Positions 18,720 to 26,734 of a stretch of DNA of 64,000 bases are shown piece after piece (within the stretch, counting starts at the first letter, position 1; each line of letters begins with the position of its first letter). The DNA lies in contig KL662191.1 of assembly GCA_000733415.1 (NCBI GenBank), positions 2,803,015-2,867,014 on the forward strand, given 5' to 3'. This DNA comes from [Leptolyngbya] sp. JSC-1. Lineage in GTDB: Bacteria; Cyanobacteriota; Cyanobacteriia; Elainellales; Elainellaceae. The notes beneath the pieces are model-generated. The model searched no databases. It was not told the DNA's origin and saw nothing but the letters and a program-made list of their open reading frames with translations. The translations under genes were made by a program, and so were the position numbers.

Positions 18720-19517
18720 CTAGCGCAAGAACTCCTCTGATCGGGCAGGCGCATCGGTTTGGCGGGTCTTGGGTCGTTCTAGCTGAGTTGGATTTTGCGG
18801 TTCCTGTGGAATCAGGTAACGGCGTCCCCAGCCAAAGTTTTCTGTGTCTACCTGAGCCGAGGAAGCCAACGTGCTGCCGGTGGGCAAGGCAACTGCCAGA
18901 GTTTTTTGAAACTGGGCGTACTGTTCTCCTTCCGTGCTGCTGCGAACCGTACTTTTGGCAAGCTGCTGTCCCTGTTTAGCAAGCTGCTGCTGCAATGCTG
19001 GCAACTGGTCAATCGGAGCCAGCGTCACCAGAAAAACCACATCTTCGCTGGGATTAAACCGAATCGCTAGTCCCTGTTGGTCGAGCTGCCAATTTTCCTT
19101 AAAGGTCCGATCCGATGCAACTTGCCACAGATTCAGTTGGGTTTGCCAAGTGCCCTGCTCTACCGTGACGGACTGATAATCCAAAATCGTATAGGTTGGG
19201 TCGGTGTTGAACCGACGAGCCGTTGCTGCAATGGGGTAGAGATAGCGGAGAGCGGCTACCGTGAGCCGGGTGCGATCCGGTAAGTTGGTTTTACCAGAAA
19301 TTTCATAAGCTCCAGGTTGGGATGTTTGATTGACGTGCCAATCCATCATAATCTCTGTGAGTTGGCGTGCTGGAATCAGTTTGGTTGGCAGTTGGACCTC
19401 TGTGCATCCGGTCATCAGAGAGATGCAGGGAGTAACGCTGAGGAGAATGAGGAGCAACCGGCAACAAAAATTTGACCGGAGACCAGGCAATCGGAGTATA
19501 GAGAACTGAGTAGACAT
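18720..19517 (-). CDS. predicted lipoprotein of unknown function
   Basis: A 265-residue protein starting MSTQFSILRLPG at 19517. An N-terminal hydrophobic stretch (about 18-34) ends in the lipobox LMTGC, so it should be lipid-anchored in the inner or outer membrane. The rest is soluble and globular (DWHVNQTSQPGAYEISG, ALRYLYPIAATARRF, NPSEDVVFLVTLAP) with a Pro/Arg-rich tail. I do not recognise a family. It is transcribed away from the cellulose operon across an 860-base region and is convergent with the pentapeptide-repeat gene. An in-frame upstream start at 19556 would place extra residues before the signal and is less likely. Confidence 0.78.
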   Translation of the reverse strand: MSTQFSILRLPGLRSNFCCRLLLILLSVTPCISLMTGCTEVQLPTKLIPARQLTEIMMDWHVNQTSQPGAYEISGKTNLPDRTRLTVAALRYLYPIAATARRFNTDPTYTILDYQSVTVEQGTWQTQLNLWQVASDRTFKENWQLDQQGLAIRFNPSEDVVFLVTLAPIDQLPALQQQLAKQGQQLAKSTVRSSTEGEQYAQFQKTLAVALPTGSTLASSAQVDTENFGWGRRYLIPQEPQNPTQLERPKTRQTDAPARSEEFLR

Positions 19518-20380
19518 GGGAAAAGAATCAAAAATTGAAGTTAAACCGCAAACCAAAGTAGATGTGGCGATGGTGCTGACGGTCGAGCTTGCACTCCTAT
19601 TTCATACCATACTCTAGAAATTGGACTGGTTCTACGGATTGGTCCAACATTTCACGATTAGCCGAAGAACTTTTCAAAAACTTCAACCAGGCTAACCCGA
19701 TGCCGGTACCGGTCGAGCTATTTAGTCTAGTTGATACTAGTTAATGTCGTTTAAATTACGTAGATAATTACAACATTATGACTTTTTAGCTCCAATTTAG
19801 GTTATCTTATCAACCAGTCAAAAAAACAATCCAAAAATGGGATGGTGGCGAGTATAAAGTGTTGCCATTCATCTTAAGTGTAGTCAATAAGTTTTTCCCA
19901 CCTTTATATGGAGCTGCTTATCCTTAATGGTTCCTTCAGATTTTTCGCGTATACAAGGATAGAATGAGTTTAGTTGTGAAGCGCTTCTCGATCGCTTCCT
20001 GAATTCATCTACCAGGTTTTCTCAGGACGTGCATCGCTTCTTAAAGTTTACTTTCTATCTAATTGGTGTCATCTCCCCGACTGAAAGCTGAGAGCAATAA
20101 AATTGGTCTGAGGATTGATTAAGCGATCAGTTTGTGTTTACCTGTTGTACCAATTCTGGAAAAACAACTGCACATCAGTTGTCATAGTCAGTTACAACGA
20201 CTAGTTCTACAATTCTGATCTTTCTGATTCTAGCGATGATATCCCGTTTTGTGCGCGTTTGCCGACAGAAGACGATCTCTCAGTCAGTACGCCGGTATTC
20301 AGAATTATCTAAATTACAAGTTACAAATTAATTCCTTTCCTAGCCGATCAGGAAATTGCGTCTTTTATCTATCAGGAAAC
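19518..20380. other. 860-base divergent region upstream of the cellulose operon
   Basis: No gene is supported. It should hold the operon promoter and that of the lipoprotein gene. A perfect palindrome ccggtaccgg lies at 19703-19712 and a ctag-rich stretch with an imperfect dyad at about 19727-19742. No c-di-GMP riboswitch or RNA motif was recognised, although I cannot fold the region. Confidence 0.4.
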
Positions 20381-21958
20381 ATGAATCCCCCACTTCATGA
20401 TGTTGCTCTGCATCAGAGAAAAATTTCACGGTTATATGCTCAGTGCTGGTCTCGTTTATCTGCTACAACGCTGATTGCACTGGGTGTTTGTGCTGGTTGG
20501 CAGCCCCATGCTCAAGCAAATTCTGAGCGCTCTACCCAGATTGTCCAACCATTGATTACAGTGCAGGATGAGGTAGAAGAAATATCAGTGGTTGAACTGA
20601 GTGATGAACTCAATCATGACGATCTTCAGTTTTCTCCTGCATCTGAACTTATTGATTCTGACATTCCGCTGAATGCATCAATTGCTGAATCAGAAGATGC
20701 AAAACTTGCAAAAGCTGACATTCTAAAAGTCTCAGCTTTAGATGTACTTTTTGTCAATCGGCAGAATTATGAATTGACGGCTGAAGTTAACGAATCTCCG
20801 AACGGTTCACCACAGGAATCATCTAATCAGGTTCTTACCATTTCCCAAGGTGTTCCTGAACTTACTCCCGAACTTAACTCTGAATCTATAGCGCAATCTG
20901 CTAATGATGTCGATCGCAGCAATGCCGATCGTCGCAACGAGCTGCTAACGCCCGCCTCTCGCCGCAGCCAGGATTTGGGCGAGCCGTTGGTGCAGGTGCA
21001 AGGAGTTTATACGCTTCAGGGTGAGGAATCCTCGGCACGCGGACGGGTGAGTGCCTCCTATGCAATTTCACCCAATCTCCTGATCGGTGGCACGATTGAT
21101 GTCACGGGGGGTGACGCTTTTTCGGATTCGCCAGAAACAGGATTTGACCTGAATGAACTCTATGTTGCTGTGTCGCCGACCGAAGTGCCCAATCTGCGCT
21201 TTATAGTCGGGATGCTGGATTTAACCTCCTATTTCGACCGCAATAGTTTTGCGAAAGATGCGGCAACTCAGTTTCTGAATCCGGTGTTTCAGAGTAATCC
21301 GGCCTTAGCAGCAGCTGGGTTGGGGTCGCGTCCGGCGATTTTGCTCAACTGGAGTGTGGCGGATCCACTAGAAATTAAAATTGCTGGCTTCTCGTCCGAT
21401 CGAGATTTGGGTGATTTTGCCCTGGATGGATTCGCAGCTGAAATCGGGCTGCGATTTCAGAATTTGATTCTGCGTGGCACCTACATTACCGGGCGCGATG
21501 CTGGACAGGACAGTGGCTTTCGGGAAATTTTTCAGATTGCTCGCGGCGATGAGTTTGGGCTGCGGTCGGGGGACCGGGAAGCTGCCTATGGTCTCAATGC
21601 TGAGTACTTTATTCCGGAAATTAATCTGGGGCTGTTTGCTCGCTATGGTTGGTACGAAAATCTGGAGCTGGATCGGGGTGGCACGACCTACAGCGTGGGG
21701 GTCAATCTGCTGGATTTATTCATGCCCTATGACCGCTTGGGTCTCGCCTACGGCCAACAGCTCTCGAACGCAGATCTGAGGCGCGATCGGGGTGATGATT
21801 ATCCAGATGTATGGGAATTGTTCTACGACTTCCGCATCACGCCCAATTTGCGGGCTGGCGTCACGGTGCAATCGTTCGATCAGTTCTCTGAAACGATTGG
21901 GGGATTCCGCATCCGGGCAGATTTTGACTCAAGCGATTTTGGGAGGCTATTTCGATGA
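20381..21958 (+). CDS. outer-membrane beta-barrel protein of the cellulose operon
   Basis: Predicted secretion or porin barrel, 525 residues from the ATG at 20381 (AGGA seven bases upstream). A signal peptide (about 20-46, ending HAQA) and an acidic linker of some 130 residues precede the C-terminal barrel (about 200-525) with alternating aromatic/hydrophobic strands: VQVQGVYTLQG, RGRVSASYAISPNLLIGGTIDV, ELFYDFRITPNLRAGVTVQSF, GFRIRADFD. First gene of a tight operon; its stop overlaps the TPR gene start as ATGA. In proteobacterial BcsC, TPRs and barrel form one chain, so this gene plus the next may be a split BcsC equivalent. An unrelated porin role cannot be excluded. Confidence 0.75.
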   Translation: MNPPLHDVALHQRKISRLYAQCWSRLSATTLIALGVCAGWQPHAQANSERSTQIVQPLITVQDEVEEISVVELSDELNHDDLQFSPASELIDSDIPLNASIAESEDAKLAKADILKVSALDVLFVNRQNYELTAEVNESPNGSPQESSNQVLTISQGVPELTPELNSESIAQSANDVDRSNADRRNELLTPASRRSQDLGEPLVQVQGVYTLQGEESSARGRVSASYAISPNLLIGGTIDVTGGDAFSDSPETGFDLNELYVAVSPTEVPNLRFIVGMLDLTSYFDRNSFAKDAATQFLNPVFQSNPALAAAGLGSRPAILLNWSVADPLEIKIAGFSSDRDLGDFALDGFAAEIGLRFQNLILRGTYITGRDAGQDSGFREIFQIARGDEFGLRSGDREAAYGLNAEYFIPEINLGLFARYGWYENLELDRGGTTYSVGVNLLDLFMPYDRLGLAYGQQLSNADLRRDRGDDYPDVWELFYDFRITPNLRAGVTVQSFDQFSETIGGFRIRADFDSSDFGRLFR

Positions 21959-24243
21959 GCCAGTTTTCTGTAGGTCGGTTCGCAATGGCCGCTTCTAAAG
22001 CACGACAGGCGCTAGGATTGGCATTGGTGCTAGCGGCCAGTCTCCATGTCACCACCACGGCAGGATTTGCTCAGGCTCGCTCGGCAGCTGCTCAGGAAGG
22101 CTACACCCTGCTAGAGCGGGGTTGGGTCAACGATGCGATTGCGGCCTTTCGGCAGGCTTTACGAACCAATCCCGATGCGACCGACGCCCGGTTGGGATTA
22201 GCGATTGCCTATCAGCGAGCCGGACAGGATGGCGAAGCCTGGAATGCCTATCAGCAAGTGCTTGCCCAAGAGCCAAATAATTCTACCGCCTTGACGGCGA
22301 TTGGCGAACTGGCCTCCTACCGCCCAGAATGGCAGCAAACGGGGATCACGGCTTTAACGACATTGCTGACGCTCCAGCCCAACAATCAAACCGCTCGTGC
22401 CCAGCGGGCGCTGCTCTATGGCTATCAGGGGCGGTTTCCAGAAGCCATTGCTGACTATGAACCAGTCTTGTCCTCGAACCCACCAGCGGCAGTGGTTTTA
22501 GCGGCGGCTCAGATCTACACCTACAGTGGGGATGTCCAAACCGGACTCGCTCTATTCGAGCGCTATCAAGCCAGTGGGGCCGCCATTCCCAACAGTGCGA
22601 TTACGGCTTACGCCCTTGCCTTGCGGCAAACCGAGCAGCCGGATCTGGCCGTGCAGGTCTTAAGTGAGCGGTTAGAGCGTCTATCCAGTTCGGATCCGCT
22701 GGCGGCAGAGTTGCGTTCGGCCTTAGCCGTTGCCTATGTTGCCAATAACCAGCCGCAGCAGGCGTTAACAAGTCTGGAGCCATTGCGCAACCAACCCAAC
22801 ACCGAGTTGCCGCTAGCCCGTGCTTTCAGTGCCATTGGACGGCAGACCGAAGATGAGGCGATGTATCGAGAAGCGATTGTGCTGTATCAGCAGGTGTTGC
22901 AGCAGCCGTCACCCGCTCCCGGCTTATTGAGCGAAGCTGCCGATGTTTTGAGCGAAGTGCCCGAAACCAGAGCAACTGCTTTGCAGCTTTACCGGCAGGT
23001 GTTGGCCGAGCAGCCTCAGGACCGTAGCGTCCAGATCAAGGCGCGTTGGGTGGCCTATCAGTTAGGAGAGTTGCCGCGCCGTCGCTTTCAGCAGGAGATT
23101 CAGCAGTTGGTGCAGCCCCTGCCCAGTTCTGCTGCCGAACAGCAGCAGTTAGCCCAAGCCCTGGTCCGGATCAACCCACCCGATCCGGCCTTGCTAGCTA
23201 CCTATGAGGCGCTGCGCTCAACCAACGTGGCCTTTCTCCAGTTTCGGATTGCCCAGATTCAGCTCAGTCGAGGGGATATCGCCGCTGCCCGATCTGCGCT
23301 CGCTGCCTACCGCCAGACCGTTAGCGGCAAAGCCGACCCAGCAGGAGAACTGCTGTTGGCCGAAATTGAGCGGCAGGAAGGCAAACTAGAGGAAAGCGCC
23401 AATCGCTATCAAGACTTGGCCCAGCGCTATGCCAACCGGGCGACCGGCAAGGCTGCCCTGCGAGGATTGGCTGGAATTCGCCTTGCTCAGGGCCGCAGGG
23501 CCGATGCGCTCAAAATTTATCAGCAGCTCCAGGCTACCTATCCCGACGACAGAGCGATTCCCCTGGGGGTAACGGCCATTGCTTACGAGCAAGGACAAAT
23601 TTCCGCAGCCGAGGCAACTGCGGTGCTCAACAATTGGCTTGCTGCCTCTAGCAGTGAGTTTCCGCCGGAACTATTTTTGTTGGTAGGCGCATTGCCAGCG
23701 GATCCAGGCCGCGAATCCCTCTACGACACCCTGCTGGAGCTGGAGCCGAATCATATCGCCGTTAACCGTCGCTGGGTGCAGCTCTGGGCCGGACGCGATC
23801 CGGATCGGGCGCAGAACCGGGTGAATCAGCTATTGGCGGAGAATCCTGACCGAATTGAGGTCTACTTTGTTCAGGGTGAATTGGCCCAGGCGCTGGGCGA
23901 TTTGGAACGGGCCAGTCAAGCCTATGAAGGCATCCTGGCCCAACAGCCGGATCAGATAGATGCGGTGGCTGCATTGGCCGGCGTGCGATTTCAACAGCGG
24001 CGCTATGCCGAAGCCGAAACCCTCTACCGCCAGGTCTTAGCCCAACGGCCAGACGATGCCGACATTCAACGGGTGCTTGCCGAACTGAAAATTGTCCAGG
24101 ACCAGCCCGTCGCCGCCACCCAGCAATTACGCCAACTGCAACAAGAGCAGCCCAACGCCTCCACCGAGGAGAGCCTGCGCCGCTTGCAAACCCAATTTCT
24201 GCGCCGCCGAGGTTTTCAGCCTGAATGGGAGCGTTACCGATAG
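21955..24243 (+). CDS. TPR protein of the cellulose operon, BcsC-like periplasmic part
   Basis: A 762-residue protein with a signal peptide (about 14-40, AFAQA-type end as GFAQA) followed by many tetratricopeptide repeats, for example GYTLLERGWVNDAIAAFRQALRTNPDATDARLGLAIAYQ and RYAEAETLYRQVLAQRPDD. The repeats run through most of the chain and match the alpha-helical periplasmic scaffold of BcsC, which guides the glucan to the outer-membrane channel and contacts peptidoglycan. No barrel is present at the C terminus; that part seems to be supplied by the preceding gene. It is followed after 124 bases by bcsB. Confidence 0.85.
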   Translation: MSQFSVGRFAMAASKARQALGLALVLAASLHVTTTAGFAQARSAAAQEGYTLLERGWVNDAIAAFRQALRTNPDATDARLGLAIAYQRAGQDGEAWNAYQQVLAQEPNNSTALTAIGELASYRPEWQQTGITALTTLLTLQPNNQTARAQRALLYGYQGRFPEAIADYEPVLSSNPPAAVVLAAAQIYTYSGDVQTGLALFERYQASGAAIPNSAITAYALALRQTEQPDLAVQVLSERLERLSSSDPLAAELRSALAVAYVANNQPQQALTSLEPLRNQPNTELPLARAFSAIGRQTEDEAMYREAIVLYQQVLQQPSPAPGLLSEAADVLSEVPETRATALQLYRQVLAEQPQDRSVQIKARWVAYQLGELPRRRFQQEIQQLVQPLPSSAAEQQQLAQALVRINPPDPALLATYEALRSTNVAFLQFRIAQIQLSRGDIAAARSALAAYRQTVSGKADPAGELLLAEIERQEGKLEESANRYQDLAQRYANRATGKAALRGLAGIRLAQGRRADALKIYQQLQATYPDDRAIPLGVTAIAYEQGQISAAEATAVLNNWLAASSSEFPPELFLLVGALPADPGRESLYDTLLELEPNHIAVNRRWVQLWAGRDPDRAQNRVNQLLAENPDRIEVYFVQGELAQALGDLERASQAYEGILAQQPDQIDAVAALAGVRFQQRRYAEAETLYRQVLAQRPDDADIQRVLAELKIVQDQPVAATQQLRQLQQEQPNASTEESLRRLQTQFLRRRGFQPEWERYR

Positions 24244-24262
24244 TTCTTGATTGAGCGTGCTG

Positions 24263-24301
24263 TTAAGTGTGCTGATTAAGTGTGCTGATTAAGTGTGCTG
24301 G
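24263..24301. repeat. 13-base tandem repeat, three copies
   Basis: The unit ttaagtgtgctga is repeated head to tail at 24263, 24276 and 24289 (last base differs in copy three), in the spacer between the TPR gene and bcsB. Confidence 0.9.
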
Positions 24302-24367
24302 TTGATTCTGATTGAGAAATCATTTCTGTCCTGATTTATTCATGCATCACGGTGCAACCCCCGCCCT

Positions 24368-26734
24368 ATGACAAGTCAATTTCCCTTCCGATTCCCCCAA
24401 TCCTCTGCTGCCAATGGTGCTAATCAGCGTAGCAATCGATCGCTGCAGATGAAATTGTTTCTTTGTCGGCTGCTGCTGGGACTGAGTCTAGCGCAACTCG
24501 CAACGCCAGTTTTGGCCCAAACCGGACCGGATCCGGCGAATGCTCCAGCGAATGCAGCGACCAAATCGGTTGCTGTGCCTGCTGCGCCCGAAACGCCTGT
24601 TCTAGCGCCCGGTTCTGCCGGTCAGTATGTACTAGAGTTTAACCGCAGTCCGATTGTTAGCAACCGCCTGCGGCTAGAGAGTATCTATGACGAAACGCGA
24701 CTTTGGTTTACCCGACCGCGGCACTGGAAAACTGACACGGTAAAGGTACAGTTACGCTATCGTCATTCGCCGGCCCTGTATGCTAGCCGCTCTAACCTAA
24801 CGGTGTTAATCAACGGCACCAGCATTGGCAGCGTGCCCCTCAATCAACCCGAAGGTCGGGTTGGTAGCGCCATCTTTGACGTTCCGGTGCGCCTACTGCG
24901 AGACTACAACGAACTGGCCATTGCTGCATTACAAAATAATTCACCCACCTGTACCCAGGACCCCTACGATCCATCCCTGTGGTCGGAAATTTTGCCAGAT
25001 TCCAAAATTGTCTTTAATGTCCAGCCGCAGCCGGTTTCGCTCAATTTCGACCGCTATCCCTATCCTGTGTTCGACACCCTCAGCCTGGAGCCGAACCAAA
25101 TCGCCTATTTGCAGCCTCGGACGCTCGACGAAACCTGGTTGACCACTGCTGCCCGCTTTCAAGCCTCATTGGGCCAGATTGCTCAGTATCGTGCCCTCGA
25201 TAGTCGCCTCGTGGATGCGCCTGACCAAGTCAACGATGCCGAGCGCTTAGTGATCATCGGTACCCCAGACGAGCAGCCAATTCTGAGTGAATTGGAGTTA
25301 CCGGTAGCACTGGAAAACCGAAAACTTCTTGATGGCAACCAGAAAGCGCTAGGGGATGACGTGGGTGTGCTGCTGATGACAACGGTCAATCAGGGCAAAA
25401 CCCCGGTGTTAGTTGCCACTGGCAATACGGCGCAAGCGGTAGAGAAAGCAGTCCAGTTTATGGTGCAGGCTCCCGATCGCCAATTGGGGACGGGCAGCGT
25501 GATTTTTGTCAACGAAGTGACGGCAGTGTCTCCCCCGCCCTTGCGCGAATGGCGCGGTTACCTGCCTCCCACGGATCGGTTCAAGCTGAGCGATCTGAAA
25601 ACTTTTGAAGACAAGCCCTATACCGATGTGTCAGTGCGCGGCTCCCATGCGCCCGCCTTGGAGTTTGATTTTCGTGCCCTGCCCGACGACCGCATCTTGC
25701 CAGGTAGCTCGATGACGCTACGCTACAGCTATGGCCCCCAGGTGAATCCCTTAACCTCGCAGGTGGAGGTGCAGTTGGATGGGGTGCCCTTGGGGGGCGC
25801 ACGGCTCACTTCCGTCAGCGGGGCTAATCGCCAGTCCTTGCGGGTTGACATTCCTGCCGAAAGCATCAAACCCAACTCGAAGATGCAGATTAACTTCCGG
25901 CTCGATCCGCGCGAACGCCGTTCCTGTAGCCGTGTCACCGATCAGCAGCTCTGGGGCAAAATCCATGCCGACACCAGCTTTGACTTAAAGCGCGAACAGG
26001 TGGCCAAACTGCCCGATTTGAAGCTGTTGCAGGCGGGCTACCCGTTCACGGCTCCCCAGGATCTGTCCAGTACGACAATTGTGGTGCCCGATAGTCCCAA
26101 CAAAGCCGATCTGCTGCTCATGCTGGAAGTGAGCGAGCGGTTAGGCCGGTTGAGTCGCTATGATACTGTGCAGTTCTCGGTCTACCGGGCTGGTCAATTG
26201 CCCGAAGAACAACGGCAGAGCAAACATCTGATCGGAATCGGCGTTCAGGCCAAGTTTCCCTTTCCGGAAGCCTACCAGGCTGATAATCTAGCCTTGCAAA
26301 ACCTGTTTTCCCGGCAGTGGCGCGATAGTCAGGTGCAAACCTTACCCGATGTGGAGGGCGTCATCAAAGCGATCTTTTCACCCTGGAACTCAGACCGGAT
26401 GCTGCTGGCCCTGACCAGCCAGACCGACACCGGACTTGATCAAGTGCGCGATTTGATCAGCCGCGATCCACTGTTCTACCAAATTGAAGGAGACACGGTG
26501 CTCGTCAGCGCCAATACGGATAATCCGTCTCCGTTTGATGCGCAAGACTACACGCTAGAATTTTTGCGCCAATCGCCTCAGCGAGCCGTCACCAACGCGG
26601 GTGTGAGTGAACAAGTGACAAGCCTACTGCGTAATCATTGGTTTATCTTAGCGCCTGGATTGATCGTGGCCGCGTTGATTCTCTACAGCATCACCCAGTT
26701 TTATCTGAAGAAGTTTACAGGACAGGAACAATGA
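24368..26734 (+). CDS. bcsB: cellulose synthase periplasmic subunit BcsB
   Basis: Periplasmic, membrane-anchored partner of BcsA, 788 residues. A signal peptide ending VLAQ is followed by two carbohydrate-binding/flavodoxin-like repeats typical of BcsB: LEFNRSPIVSNRLRLESIYD, VLINGTSIGSVPLNQPEG, TLRYSYGPQVNPLTSQVEVQLDGVPLGG and a cysteine pair. A C-terminal TM helix (about 762-783, WFILAPGLIVAALILYSI) packs with BcsA in known structures. Its stop overlaps the BcsA start as ATGA. Length and order suit the family. Confidence 0.92.
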   Translation: MTSQFPFRFPQSSAANGANQRSNRSLQMKLFLCRLLLGLSLAQLATPVLAQTGPDPANAPANAATKSVAVPAAPETPVLAPGSAGQYVLEFNRSPIVSNRLRLESIYDETRLWFTRPRHWKTDTVKVQLRYRHSPALYASRSNLTVLINGTSIGSVPLNQPEGRVGSAIFDVPVRLLRDYNELAIAALQNNSPTCTQDPYDPSLWSEILPDSKIVFNVQPQPVSLNFDRYPYPVFDTLSLEPNQIAYLQPRTLDETWLTTAARFQASLGQIAQYRALDSRLVDAPDQVNDAERLVIIGTPDEQPILSELELPVALENRKLLDGNQKALGDDVGVLLMTTVNQGKTPVLVATGNTAQAVEKAVQFMVQAPDRQLGTGSVIFVNEVTAVSPPPLREWRGYLPPTDRFKLSDLKTFEDKPYTDVSVRGSHAPALEFDFRALPDDRILPGSSMTLRYSYGPQVNPLTSQVEVQLDGVPLGGARLTSVSGANRQSLRVDIPAESIKPNSKMQINFRLDPRERRSCSRVTDQQLWGKIHADTSFDLKREQVAKLPDLKLLQAGYPFTAPQDLSSTTIVVPDSPNKADLLLMLEVSERLGRLSRYDTVQFSVYRAGQLPEEQRQSKHLIGIGVQAKFPFPEAYQADNLALQNLFSRQWRDSQVQTLPDVEGVIKAIFSPWNSDRMLLALTSQTDTGLDQVRDLISRDPLFYQIEGDTVLVSANTDNPSPFDAQDYTLEFLRQSPQRAVTNAGVSEQVTSLLRNHWFILAPGLIVAALILYSITQFYLKKFTGQEQ

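Noticed and set aside
19518..20380. c-di-GMP riboswitch in the cellulose operon leader
   Set aside because: No conserved riboswitch core could be recognised by eye, and cyanobacterial cellulose control is expected at the PilZ domain.
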